Assembly: GCA_015068445.1 (NCBI GenBank)
Contig: SVKN01000001.1
Span: 62,001 to 126,000 of the forward strand
Reading direction: 5' to 3'
Length of the DNA: 64,000 nucleotides
DNA from: Oscillospiraceae bacterium
GTDB taxonomy: Bacteria > Bacillota > Clostridia > Oscillospirales > Butyricicoccaceae
Below are positions 27,181 to 35,144 of this stretch, piece after piece (position 1 is the first letter of the stretch; each line of letters begins with the position of its first letter). Made by a program: the position numbers and the translations under genes. Below the pieces are notes generated by a model. The model was not told where the DNA came from. It was given only the letters and a program-made list of their open reading frames with translations, and did no database searches.

Positions 27181-28667
27181 CTCAGTCCTCTCTCGATGTG
27201 CTCTTCACAGGCTTTCTCCAGCGCGTCCACCACGATCCGCAGCGTACGGATGCGGGCGTACTTCTTGTCGTTTGATTCGATGATGTACCAGGGAGCGTTT
27301 TTCGTGCTGGTCTTGGCGATCATCTCGTCGACGGCCACCTCGTACTGGGGCCATTTCTCGCGGTTGCGCCAGTCCTCCTCGGTGATCTTCCACTGCTTCT
27401 CCGGCGTCTCCTGCCGGGCGGTGAAGCGGGCCAGCTGCTCGTCCTGATCGATATGCATCCAGAACTTCAGCACCACGGCGCCCCAGTCGGTGAGCTGACG
27501 CTCGAACTCATTGATCTCGTTATAGGCGCGCTGCCAGTCCTTCTCGGTGCAGAAGCCCTCCAGACGCTCCACCATCACGCGGCCGTACCAGGTGCGGTCG
27601 AAGATGCAGATGTGGCCGCTGCGCGGCAGGCGGGTCCAGAAGCGCCAGAGGTACTGGCGGTTCAGCTCGTGGGGCTCCGGCGAAGCGATGGGCTTGACGT
27701 CGAAGCCTCTGGGGTCGAGAGGATAGGCGATGCGGCGGATATTGCCGCCCTTGCCCGCGGCGTCCCAGCCCTCGTAGCAGAGGATCACGGGGATCCGCTT
27801 GTGGTAAATGACGTTGTGCAGCTCGCCCAGGCGCTTCTGCAGGCGCTTGAGCTCTTCTTTGTACTCCTCTTCCTCGATGACGGGAGAGAGGTCGACTTCG
27901 CTGAGCTTCGGCATGGTCAGCAGCGGGAAGTCCTCCTTGAAGGGCTCGCCGTTGTATTTTCCCTCCGACAGCGCCTTGTCGATCTTCTTCACCAGCAGCT
28001 TCAAGGCGTCGCGGACGGCCTGGCGGCCGTTCTCGCCGTCGAGGACGTGCCACCGGATGAGGTCGTCCGTCTTTTCCATGAAGCCGTCGTAAGTCTCGAG
28101 GAAGGTCTTGTACTCGCGGTGCTGCCACAGATCGTCCTCGCTGACGCGCCATTCGGTCTCGTAGTCCTCCTTCAGCTCGGTCAGGCGCTTGCGCTGCTCC
28201 TTTTCGCCGATATGGAGGAAGAGCTTGAGGACGATATAGCCCGCGTCGCGGAGCTGGCGCTCGAACTCGTTGACGGCGCGGATGCGCTTTTTATACTGAG
28301 AGGACGTAATATCGCGGTGCAGGTACTTGCGCACGGCGCCCTCCATCCAGCCGGAATCGTAGAACATGATCTTCCCGTTCTCCGGGATGGCGGCGGCGTA
28401 CTGGTACAGGAAGGGATAGCGCTCCTGCGCCTCAGGCAGGACCTGCGGCGAGGTGACGTTGTAAAAGCGGGGGTCGATCTCGCTGATGAGCTCGTTGATC
28501 AGGCTGCCCTTGCCGGCGGCGGCCCAGCCCTCCACCAGGACGAGGATCGGCAGTTTGCTGTCGCGGACGAGCTGCTGCTGCTCGATGAGCCGCGCGCGCA
28601 GCTCCTTGATCTCGGCCTTCAGCGCCTCTTTCTCTTCCCGTTTCGGTCTTTCGTATTTGTCAAGCAT
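27177..28667 (-). CDS. pap: Polyphosphate:AMP phosphotransferase (two-domain PPK2 family)
   Basis: 496 residues made of two fused PPK2 P-loop domains. Domain 1 has Walker A EGWAAAGKGSLINELISEI (about residues 49-67) and domain 2 has YEGWDAAGKGGNIRRIAYPL (about 300-320) with FDRTWYGRVMVERLEGF. Two-domain (class II) PPK2 enzymes use polyphosphate to phosphorylate AMP to ADP. With ppk1 translated next, the operon could turn over polyphosphate against adenine nucleotides. The promoter TATAAT at 28711-28716 lies between the arms of a nine-base inverted repeat. Confidence 0.9.
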   Translation of the reverse strand: MLDKYERPKREEKEALKAEIKELRARLIEQQQLVRDSKLPILVLVEGWAAAGKGSLINELISEIDPRFYNVTSPQVLPEAQERYPFLYQYAAAIPENGKIMFYDSGWMEGAVRKYLHRDITSSQYKKRIRAVNEFERQLRDAGYIVLKLFLHIGEKEQRKRLTELKEDYETEWRVSEDDLWQHREYKTFLETYDGFMEKTDDLIRWHVLDGENGRQAVRDALKLLVKKIDKALSEGKYNGEPFKEDFPLLTMPKLSEVDLSPVIEEEEYKEELKRLQKRLGELHNVIYHKRIPVILCYEGWDAAGKGGNIRRIAYPLDPRGFDVKPIASPEPHELNRQYLWRFWTRLPRSGHICIFDRTWYGRVMVERLEGFCTEKDWQRAYNEINEFERQLTDWGAVVLKFWMHIDQDEQLARFTARQETPEKQWKITEEDWRNREKWPQYEVAVDEMIAKTSTKNAPWYIIESNDKKYARIRTLRIVVDALEKACEEHIERGLS

Positions 28668-28695
28668 GGAGATCCTTCTTTCTCAATTGCTATAA

Positions 28696-28729
28696 AGCTT
28701 TGCTATGGCTATTATAACAAAGCAAAGCT
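28696..28729 (-). promoter_or_regulatory. pap-ppk1 promoter with flanking inverted repeat (candidate operator)
   Basis: AGCTTTGCT (28696-28704) and AGCAAAGCT (28721-28729) are perfect inverted copies 16 bases apart. The minus-strand -10 box TATAAT (28711-28716) lies between them. This is the usual geometry for a repressor blocking RNA polymerase. No Pho-box-like direct repeat is visible. Confidence 0.5.
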
Positions 28730-28792
28730 GTATTTTCTTCCTGCAATTGACACAATCTTTTTTATGAAATATGACCGAAAGGACTTGCGCGA

Positions 28793-28822
28793 TTGCGGAC
28801 GCGGCGCACGGTATGGTATAAT
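28793..28822 (+). promoter_or_regulatory. Predicted promoter of the AlkD-like gene
   Basis: TTGCGG (28793-28798), an 18-base spacer and TATAAT (28817-28822), 36 bases before the ATG. Confidence 0.5.
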
Positions 28823-28858
28823 GACGCCATCAGATACTGCTGTCGGGAGGGATGGATC

Positions 28859-29548
28859 ATGGAGGACAGGATCGGGCGCGAGCTGATGCGGCTGCAGGAC
28901 TTGAAATACCGGGAGTTCCAGTGCGGGCTGATCCCGACCGTCGACCCGGAAACGGTGATTGGCGTGCGGACGCCCGCGCTGCGCGCCTTTGCGAAGGCGC
29001 TTGCGAAGACGGAGGCCGCGGACGCCTTTCTGCGGGCGCTGCCCCATCAGCTGTTTGAAGAAAACCAGCTGCACGCGTTCCTGCTTTCGGAGATGAAGGA
29101 CTTTGGCCGCTGCGTCCAAGAGGTGTGCCGCTTCCTGCCCCATATCGACAACTGGGCCACCTGCGACCAGCTGTCGCCGAAGGTGTTCAAAAAACACCGG
29201 GCGGAGCTGCTGCCTCATGTCCGGGCGTGGATCGGGGCGAAGGAGCCGTACACGATCCGCTTCGGCGTGGGGATGCTGATGCAGCATTATCTGGATGAGG
29301 ATTTCGATCCCGCTTACCCCGCGCTGGTGGCCGGGCTGCGGTCGGAGGAATACTACGTCAATATGATGATCGCCTGGTATTTCGCCACGGCGCTGGCGAA
29401 GCAGTATGACGGGGTCCTCCCCTTTCTGGAGGATCGACGGCTGGGCGCCTGGACCCACAACAAGGCGATCCAGAAGGCCGTGGAGAGCTATCGCATCACG
29501 CCTTCACAGAAGGATCATCTGAGGACACTGCGCGTCCGGCGCGGCTGA
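28859..29548 (+). CDS. DNA alkylation repair protein (AlkD-like HEAT-repeat glycosylase)
   Basis: A 229-residue all-helical protein of the AlkC/AlkD HEAT-like family, which excises bulky or cationic alkylated bases. The motifs are GVRTPALRAFAKALAK (about residues 37-52), HIDNWATCDQLSPKVF (about 95-110) and EEYYVNMMIAWYFATAL, matching the stacked repeats around the catalytic Asp and Trp. I start at ATG 28859, after GGGAGGG; the longer frame from 28793 runs through the promoter. It is probably a single-gene unit. Members of this branch are often annotated without tested activity. Confidence 0.85.
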   Translation: MEDRIGRELMRLQDLKYREFQCGLIPTVDPETVIGVRTPALRAFAKALAKTEAADAFLRALPHQLFEENQLHAFLLSEMKDFGRCVQEVCRFLPHIDNWATCDQLSPKVFKKHRAELLPHVRAWIGAKEPYTIRFGVGMLMQHYLDEDFDPAYPALVAGLRSEEYYVNMMIAWYFATALAKQYDGVLPFLEDRRLGAWTHNKAIQKAVESYRITPSQKDHLRTLRVRRG

Positions 29549-29615
29549 GCGCAACAACGGGTTGCGTGAAACTTCCGTCTGCTTATGGTATATATAGTAG
29601 TGGAGGTGAACAAGC

Positions 29616-30380
29616 ATGGAAACAAAGGACGTCATTCTTCAACTGAGGACACAGAAAGGATTGTCGCAGGACGAGCTGGCGGAAAAGATCTTCGTGACGC
29701 GACAGGCGGTGTCCCGCTGGGAGACCGGCGAGACGGTGCCCAACACGGAAACGCTCAAGCTGCTGTCGAACTACTTCAACGTGTCGATCAACACGCTTCT
29801 CGGCTCGCCGCGGAAGCTGGTCTGCCAGTGCTGCGGTATGCCCCTGGACGATTCGATCCTCGGCCGCAACGAGGACGGGAGCGTCAATGAGGATTACTGC
29901 AAATGGTGCTTCTCAGATGGCGAATACACCTACAGCGATATGGACGACCTGATCGACGTCTGCGCCAAAAACATGGTCAGCGAGATGTTCAGCGAGGAGC
30001 AGGTGCGGGCGTATCTGCGGCAGCGGCTGCCGCAGCTCGACTACTGGAAGCGCTACGAGGAGCTGGGCGGAGGAAAGAAGCTGGCGGAGCTGAAGCAACA
30101 GCTCATGCATGAGCTCAACGACCTGCAGATAGAAGGCATGCCGAAGGTGGAAAAGCTCTACGCCCTGGACGGCAGATCCGTCAATCTCAGCTATCGCCTG
30201 CCCAACGGTCAGACGGTACAGTTTCTGGACGACGACGCCACCTATTTCGGCAATCAGCTGGCATGCGAGTTCGGCGGCGAGCGGTGCTTCGGCGTCGTCG
30301 CTGACGCGTCATTCCTGCTGGTGGCCACCTATGAGACGGGCGGCGCTGACCCCGAGCTGGTGCTTTATAAACGGCGGTGA
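29616..30380 (+). CDS. XRE-family regulator with zinc-ribbon and a C-terminal domain
   Basis: 254 residues in three parts. Residues 6-60 are a Cro/CI helix-turn-helix (LRTQKGLSQDELAEKIFVTR, then QAVSRWETGETVPN). Residues 69-130 carry a zinc-binding segment with CQCCGMPL and YCKWCF, as in the domain often fused to such HTH proteins. The C-terminal 100 residues are a probable beta domain of unknown role. GTGGAGGTGAAC precedes the ATG. The next gene starts seven bases after the stop and is probably cotranscribed. Target and ligand are unknown. Confidence 0.8.
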   Translation: METKDVILQLRTQKGLSQDELAEKIFVTRQAVSRWETGETVPNTETLKLLSNYFNVSINTLLGSPRKLVCQCCGMPLDDSILGRNEDGSVNEDYCKWCFSDGEYTYSDMDDLIDVCAKNMVSEMFSEEQVRAYLRQRLPQLDYWKRYEELGGGKKLAELKQQLMHELNDLQIEGMPKVEKLYALDGRSVNLSYRLPNGQTVQFLDDDATYFGNQLACEFGGERCFGVVADASFLLVATYETGGADPELVLYKRR

Positions 30381-30386
30381 TCGACG

Positions 30387-30713
30387 ATGCAAAACGAAAA
30401 GCGCGGAATCTGCTGGACGGCGTATCATGACCCCGATACGGAACGGTTCTTCGCCGAGATCATCTACACGAGCCGGGAGGGACGCGAGCAGTACGATTAC
30501 GAGATCACCCGGGAGATCTACGACCGGCTCGGGACGTTCGGCGACGATTGCGAAAATGAGACGCTGATCCGGACCGGGAAGTTGGCATATTCCTTTGAGA
30601 ACACGATGTACGGCACTCTGGGCCCGGAACGAATGGTCTGGGACGAGGAAGCCAGCGACGCGATGAAGGACGTTGTCCGGAAGCGACAGGAAAAAGGGAA
30701 AAAGAAAACCTGA
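30387..30713 (+). CDS. Small hypothetical protein downstream of the HTH/zinc-ribbon regulator
   Basis: 108 residues, hydrophilic, without signal peptide or membrane segment. It opens MQNEKRGICWTAYHDPDTER and ends in a Lys/Arg-rich tail (VRKRQEKGKKK). I do not recognise a family. It follows the regulator by six bases and shares the terminator at 30728, so the two probably form one unit. The ribosome site is weak, which suggests coupled translation. Confidence 0.6.
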   Translation: MQNEKRGICWTAYHDPDTERFFAEIIYTSREGREQYDYEITREIYDRLGTFGDDCENETLIRTGKLAYSFENTMYGTLGPERMVWDEEASDAMKDVVRKRQEKGKKKT

Positions 30714-30727
30714 CGTTTGACAGGCAT

Positions 30728-30757
30728 AAAAAAGCGCTGCCGAAGCAGCGCTTTTTT
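30728..30757. terminator. Bidirectional terminator
   Basis: A run, GCGCTGC-CGAA-GCAGCGC, then six T. It lies between the convergent plus-strand small gene and the minus-strand methyltransferase gene. Confidence 0.9.
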
Positions 30758-30762
30758 GTTTT

Positions 30763-31386
30763 CTATTTTCCTGCCAGCACGGTGAGCCAGGGCCTGGTCG
30801 GGTGGCTGTAGATGGTCACCTCGGTGAAGCCCGCGGCTCTCAGCGCTTCTTCGATCTCCCCTGCCGTGTGGCAGGTCATGCCGTCGATGATCTTCTCGAA
30901 TCTCAGGCCCGATGCATCCGTGCCGTCCGACTCGTTGCAGATCATGAAGTACCCGCCGTGCTTGAGGATCTTCGCCACCTGAGTGAAGCAGCGCTCCAGC
31001 CCCGGCCAGAAGTAGATCGTCTCAAAGGCCGTGGCGAGGTCGAATGCGCCTGCCGGGAGGTCGAGGGACGACACGTCTCCCTGCCGGACCGTGCAGCGCC
31101 CGGCGGCGATCATGTCCTTGTTGTACTCCTTCGCTTTTTCAACGGAAAGGTCGGAATAATCGATGGCCGTCACATGCGCCTGCGGGTATTTCTTCATCAG
31201 TTCGCCGGCGTTCCGGCCGCCGCCGCAGCCGAGGTCCGCCGCCTGCCTGACGTCCAGCGCGGGCAGATGCGCAAAGCCCCAGTCCGCCAGCTTCGCGTGG
31301 CCGGAGTTCATGGTGCTGAGCATCATTTTCCCGAGAAAGCCCTCCGGCTTTCTTGTCTGACTCACGTAATCCTTGAACAGTCCCAT
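30763..31386 (-). CDS. Class I SAM-dependent methyltransferase
   Basis: 207 residues. Motif I is AADLGCGGGRNAGELMKKYP (about residues 50-69), motif II VTAIDYSDLS, the post-I region has VRQGDVSSLDLPAGAFDLAT, and AKILKHGGYFMICNESDG is motif III. These are typical of Methyltransf_11/25-type enzymes on small molecules. I start at ATG 31386, after AGGAGGAAAAGCAA; the open frame extends to 31653 but there overlaps the upstream gene. It lies 13 bases after the ATC-hydrolase-like gene, so the pair is probably an operon. Substrate unknown. Confidence 0.85.
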   Translation of the reverse strand: MGLFKDYVSQTRKPEGFLGKMMLSTMNSGHAKLADWGFAHLPALDVRQAADLGCGGGRNAGELMKKYPQAHVTAIDYSDLSVEKAKEYNKDMIAAGRCTVRQGDVSSLDLPAGAFDLATAFETIYFWPGLERCFTQVAKILKHGGYFMICNESDGTDASGLRFEKIIDGMTCHTAGEIEEALRAAGFTEVTIYSHPTRPWLTVLAGK

Positions 31387-31399
31387 TTGCTTTTCCTCC

Positions 31400-32032
31400 T
31401 CAAATGCTTTCGGTGCGCTGCCAGCCGTCACCTTCATCGGTCTTGTGGCGGACGAAGCGAAAATCGCAGACGTCTCCGCCCTGGCACAGCGTTTTCGTGC
31501 GGATGAAATCGGTATAGGGCAGGCTGCCGTAGTTGATGATATCGGCGTGACAGCACATGGCGCCCAGTTTGAGCAGACCGCGCCTGCCCAGGATCGTTGC
31601 GTACAGACATTCGTTGCACTCGAAGCGGAACTCGTCCTTCGGGTCGTCCTCATGCCAGGTGTAGCGCCAGCCGACGCCCGACTTTCTGCGGAAGCCGAAG
31701 GGGACGATCGTCTTCATCAGCGGCAGGAAAAAGCTGCGCCTCGCCAGCTTCTGCATCCCGGAGGGGTCGAGGAACTTCCACATCTCCCCTGACACGGCGC
31801 GATATGCCTGCGCCTCGGTGCTGCCGTGGGCCTGCAGAACTTCATACAGGGCGATGGAGGTGAGGATCTGGGCCATGTGATCGTAATTGCCCTTGTCGCA
31901 GTAGTCCTTTTCCTCCTCCAACAGAGTGCGCATGCGGACGTAGACGTCCTGCTGCACGGCCAGGGGCAGCGTGGGGAAATAGTTCCGGTAGCGGCTGACC
32001 GCCACCATGTCCTCCGGTTCGTATCGTTTCAT
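31400..32032 (-). CDS. L-2-amino-thiazoline-4-carboxylic acid hydrolase family protein
   Basis: 210 residues. The C-terminal half has the family's cysteine-rich pattern: FECNECLYATILGRRGL (about residues 138-154), AMCCHADIINYGSLPY and TLCQGGDVCDFRFVRHK. The named Pseudomonas enzyme opens a thiazoline ring in L-cysteine synthesis from ATC, but the family is broad in anaerobes and its real substrates are mostly unknown. It is first in a two-gene operon with a methyltransferase. The promoter (32081-32110) has a palindrome over the -10 box. Confidence 0.7.
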   Translation of the reverse strand: MKRYEPEDMVAVSRYRNYFPTLPLAVQQDVYVRMRTLLEEEKDYCDKGNYDHMAQILTSIALYEVLQAHGSTEAQAYRAVSGEMWKFLDPSGMQKLARRSFFLPLMKTIVPFGFRRKSGVGWRYTWHEDDPKDEFRFECNECLYATILGRRGLLKLGAMCCHADIINYGSLPYTDFIRTKTLCQGGDVCDFRFVRHKTDEGDGWQRTESI

Positions 32033-32070
32033 GGCGCTTTTCCTTCCGTCGCCGTAGTTAACCGCGGCTT

Positions 32071-32110
32071 ACTATACTTTATTATAGTGACGGCGCGCGA
32101 ACCATGTCAA
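32071..32110 (-). promoter_or_regulatory. Promoter of the ATC-hydrolase/methyltransferase pair with palindrome over -10
   Basis: Minus-strand TTGACA (32105-32110), an 18-base spacer and TATAAT (32081-32086). ACTATA (32071-32076) and TATAGT (32083-32088) form an inverted repeat with a six-base centre that overlaps the -10 box, a possible repressor site. Confidence 0.55.
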
Positions 32111-32142
32111 CGAAAAAGAGTTGCAGAGGCTCCGAAGACGAC

Positions 32143-32170
32143 AAAAGGCCGCGGGATCGCTCCCGCGGCC
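32143..32170 (-). terminator. Terminator of the exported-protein/2-TM/YbjQ operon
   Basis: Ten perfect pairs, GGCCGCGGGA with TCCCGCGGCC around TCGC, followed on the minus strand by TTTTG. It lies 19 bases after the YbjQ-like stop. Confidence 0.75.
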
Positions 32171-32189
32171 TTGGCTGTATCCGGTTTTC

Positions 32190-32501
32190 CTATTTGATCT
32201 TCACGGCGGTGCCGTAGGCGATGACCTCGGCGGCGCTCTGCATGACGGACGAGCTGCCGTAGCGGACGTTGATCACGGCGTCGGCGCCCAAGGCCTCGGC
32301 CTCGTCGGCCATGCGCTTGGTGGCGATGGCGCGGGCGTCGGCAAGCATCTCGGTATAGCCCTTGATCTCGCCGCCCACGAGGTTCTTCATGCCGGCCATA
32401 AAGTCCTTGCCAAAGCTCTTGGAATAGACGACCGCGCCCTTGACGAGGCCCAGTACCTCCAGCTCACAGCCGGGCAGATAATCAATACTTACGAGCTTCA
32501 T
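32190..32501 (-). CDS. YbjQ family (UPF0145) protein
   Basis: 103 residues. The family pattern is visible in VKGAVVYSKSFGKDFMAGMK, the helix DARAIATKRMADEAEALGAD and AVINVRYGSSSVMQSAAEVIAYGTAV. YbjQ-type proteins form small pentameric rings with a ferredoxin-like fold; a metal-binding role has been proposed but not shown. GGAGGAG is six bases before the chosen ATG 32501; the longer frame to 32585 is out of the family. It overlaps the upstream 2-TM gene by 20 bases. Confidence 0.9.
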   Translation of the reverse strand: MKLVSIDYLPGCELEVLGLVKGAVVYSKSFGKDFMAGMKNLVGGEIKGYTEMLADARAIATKRMADEAEALGADAVINVRYGSSSVMQSAAEVIAYGTAVKIK

Positions 32502-32718
32502 CCTCTTCTCCTCCTTCGATCTCTTTGACGCGTTGGACGCCCGCGGCGACGACGCACGCGGCCATGACGACGTAGATGCCCGCATACAGCAGGATCACCA
32601 GCAGCGGCGGCTTCACCTCCGTAAAAATCCACAGTGCCGCGCCTGCAAAGGTCAGGAACAGCAGCCCGAAGACGGCTGCCCAGAGCATCGCATCCAGCTT
32701 TTTCTTACGCTTGTTCAA
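32482..32718 (-). CDS. Small two-helix membrane protein
   Basis: 78 residues with a basic N-terminus (MNKRKKKLD), two hydrophobic helices (about residues 11-31 and 37-62) and an acidic tail (EIEGGEEDEARKY). I do not recognise a family. TTG is the start, with AGGTG seven bases upstream overlapping the stop of the exported-protein gene. Its own 3' end holds the ribosome site of the YbjQ-like gene. Three genes in this tight coupling suggest a joint envelope role; function unknown. Confidence 0.65.
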   Translation of the reverse strand: MNKRKKKLDAMLWAAVFGLLFLTFAGAALWIFTEVKPPLLVILLYAGIYVVMAACVVAAGVQRVKEIEGGEEDEARKY

Positions 32719-32729
32719 GCAGATTCACC

Positions 32730-35033
32730 TCAGTTCATGGGAATGACCTCGGACTGGTTCACCCCCAGATAGTCGTAATACTGCCAGACCCAGTCATAGG
32801 CGTCGCTGGGCCATTTGCGGACCTCCCATTTATCATAGACGTATGTTTCTCTCCAGCCTTCGGGATATGTGTTGTCCTGGATGCCTTCCCTGATCTCCCA
32901 CAGGTGACCGGCGGTAAAGTAGGGGCAGCCATTGTAATGGGGATCGGTGTAGTACAAAAACCGCGTCACATGCTTCGGATTTGCGGGATCGACTTCATAG
33001 ACGGTAGAGAGCCAGCCGTTTTTGGCGTATCCCTCGCGGTGATAGGCCTGATCGTGCATGTCTCCGACACCCGTTGACCAGCCGGAAAGGGTGCCGTCCG
33101 GATAGTAGCCGTACCAGTTGCCATAGTATTCTTTCGTACCGTTCGCATCCTCAAGATACTGCTGGACTGTTTTGAGAACATCCGTAACGCCGCCGGTCTC
33201 CTCCAGATCCCATTCGTTGTTGTAATAGAATTTCCTGGTCAGGATCCGTGTGCCCTCCTCGGGCCCGGCGCTGAAAACGTCCTCACGGGAGACGAGACCG
33301 CTCTTCGTGTAGTACTTGGACCACAGCTCACGACCCTTTTTGTCGACGGCTATTTCGGACGAAAGCGTTCCGGTCTCTTCGTAATAATTTCGGATAATCT
33401 TGGGCTCTTCGGGTGGTCCGCCGTCGGGATCGCCACCGCCGCCTCCGCCGCCGGTATCGCCACCGCCGCCTCCGCCGCCGTCGTCATCGTCTTCGTCTTT
33501 GTTGTCCTCGTCGATCTGTTCGCGGACCTTTTCGTCGAAGTCGCGCATCAGATCCATCAGGCTCTTGTCGTCGAGACCCAGCTCATGGATCAGCACGTCG
33601 AGCCAGTCGTCGCCGCTGTCCACCTTGTCGGTGAAGTCCTTCACGGCTTCCTCGGGGGTCATTTCCGTGCCCTGCCCGGCAAAGCCGGTGCCGCCGTCGA
33701 GCTCCTTGTCGATGACGTCCTGGGCGGCCTGACCGTCGCTCGTCTTGACGGTCGTCACATCGACCACGAGGTTGCCGTCCTTGTCCTTTTTGACCGTGAA
33801 CTGATCATAAAGCTCCTTGGCTCGGTTGCCCGCGTCGAAGATGCAGCTCATCTTCTCGCCTGCCGAGCTGCCGCCGCCCGTAACGATGCTGTAGATCATC
33901 AGCGTGTCGGTGACGGGCTTCATCGCGTCGTCATAGGCCTTGACGACCTTATTGTCGGGGCCCAGCAGGATCTTGCATGTGGAGCTGGTGGCGTCAATGG
34001 TGCAGTCCACGCCGCCCAGCACGATACCGGCTGCTTCTCCGACGGTGACATAGCCCGCGGGAGCCGTGGCGGTGGCGCCGCCCGTTGCGATGGTGGCGCA
34101 AATGAACAGGCCGATCTTGGCGCCGGTCTTAGTGGCGATCATCGTCTTTTCCCAGAACTCGGCGTTGTCGCCCTCCTCGTTGGCGTAGTGGCCCTGCAGG
34201 ATGTTCTGGGCCATGACGAGAGAGGCGTAGGCGCGGTGGGCGTCGCAGCCCATGTCTTTGGCCAGTTGGGCGATGCGGTTGGCGCCCTTGAGGGCGTCAT
34301 AATGCGCCGTCAGGCTCTTGGCCCAGGCGAGCTGTTCGTCCTGCGAAGCCGCCTGCAGCACAGGCTGCGCGCCTGCGGACTGCAGCGCGGCAATCTCCTG
34401 CTCTGCCGCGGCGTCCAGCACAGCCCCGGCCTTGAGCACCTGGTCCCAGGCCTTCTGCGCCCGGCGCAGCTTGTCCAGAGTGTCCTCGTACTTCGCCCGG
34501 GCGGCCAGCGTCTCTTCGCTTTCCATATCGACGGCATGTTCGTAGTCCGGCCGGACGGGCATATGGATGTCGGTGATATCGAGCTGCATCAGCTCCTCCA
34601 GCAGCATGGACGCTTCGACATAAGCGTCCACGGCGGACGAGGTCGCATGGGCCATATTGTCGCTCATCATGGGCAGAGGCTGATCCGTCGATTCATAGAC
34701 GATCAGCCGGGAAGCGTCCGCCTCAAGGCCGCTTTCGCAGAGCGGGGCCTTTGTGACGCTGTCCAGCGCGAAGACGCGGTAAGCGTCCGCCTCCGGCAGC
34801 GCGAACGTCAGCTTCCCTTCCGTGACGCCGGTCTTCGTCTCACTGGCCGTCATGCGGCCGTTGTCGTAGGACGCGGCGATGACGTCGGCCCGCGGGCCTT
34901 CATAGAAGACCTCCACGCTCCCGCCGCCGTATGTTGTGATCACGACGGCCGGATCGGCCGCCAGCGACACGGCAGGCAGCAGCGTCAGCGTGAACAACAG
35001 TGCCAACAGGCACGCGAGCATGCGTTTTTTCAT
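32730..35033 (-). CDS. Large exported protein with Gly-rich linker and MORN-like C-terminus
   Basis: 767 residues. Residues 1-25 are a signal peptide (MKKRMLACLLALLFTLTLLP, cut near SLAA). About 26-110 look like a small beta domain and 120-300 are mostly helical. About 305-365 contain a Gly/Ala-rich hydrophobic stretch (GLFICATIATGGATATAPAG then VTVGEAAGIVLGGVD), of the kind seen in secreted effectors and toxins. Two runs of seven Gly flanked by Asp form a linker near 525-555. The C-terminal 220 residues repeat Y-Y-x-x-x-G-x-L elements like MORN/YwqK repeats (YYEETGTLSSEIAVDKKGRE, YYPDGTLSGW). No enzyme motif is recognised. ATG 35033 follows GGAGGGGAG. Confidence 0.65.
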   Translation of the reverse strand: MKKRMLACLLALLFTLTLLPAVSLAADPAVVITTYGGGSVEVFYEGPRADVIAASYDNGRMTASETKTGVTEGKLTFALPEADAYRVFALDSVTKAPLCESGLEADASRLIVYESTDQPLPMMSDNMAHATSSAVDAYVEASMLLEELMQLDITDIHMPVRPDYEHAVDMESEETLAARAKYEDTLDKLRRAQKAWDQVLKAGAVLDAAAEQEIAALQSAGAQPVLQAASQDEQLAWAKSLTAHYDALKGANRIAQLAKDMGCDAHRAYASLVMAQNILQGHYANEEGDNAEFWEKTMIATKTGAKIGLFICATIATGGATATAPAGYVTVGEAAGIVLGGVDCTIDATSSTCKILLGPDNKVVKAYDDAMKPVTDTLMIYSIVTGGGSSAGEKMSCIFDAGNRAKELYDQFTVKKDKDGNLVVDVTTVKTSDGQAAQDVIDKELDGGTGFAGQGTEMTPEEAVKDFTDKVDSGDDWLDVLIHELGLDDKSLMDLMRDFDEKVREQIDEDNKDEDDDDGGGGGGGDTGGGGGGGDPDGGPPEEPKIIRNYYEETGTLSSEIAVDKKGRELWSKYYTKSGLVSREDVFSAGPEEGTRILTRKFYYNNEWDLEETGGVTDVLKTVQQYLEDANGTKEYYGNWYGYYPDGTLSGWSTGVGDMHDQAYHREGYAKNGWLSTVYEVDPANPKHVTRFLYYTDPHYNGCPYFTAGHLWEIREGIQDNTYPEGWRETYVYDKWEVRKWPSDAYDWVWQYYDYLGVNQSEVIPMN

Positions 35034-35065
35034 AGTCTCCCCTCCTGTGGTTCGATCTTGCAATC

Positions 35066-35094
35066 AGTATACCACAGGGATCGGGGAATTTCAA
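35066..35094 (-). promoter_or_regulatory. Predicted promoter of the large exported-protein operon
   Basis: Minus-strand TTGAAA (35089-35094), a 17-base spacer and TATACT (35066-35071), about 35 bases before the ATG. Confidence 0.6.
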
Positions 35095-35144
35095 TATATG
35101 CCACTATTGTATTTCATGTGCCAATATCAAACGATAAAATGGCA

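Noticed and set aside
32719-35033. Toxin of a contact-dependent or polymorphic toxin system
   Set aside because: The Gly/Ala-rich hydrophobic centre suggested it, but there is no recognised toxin domain, no RHS or pre-toxin motif, and no clear immunity gene; kept only as an exported protein of unknown role.
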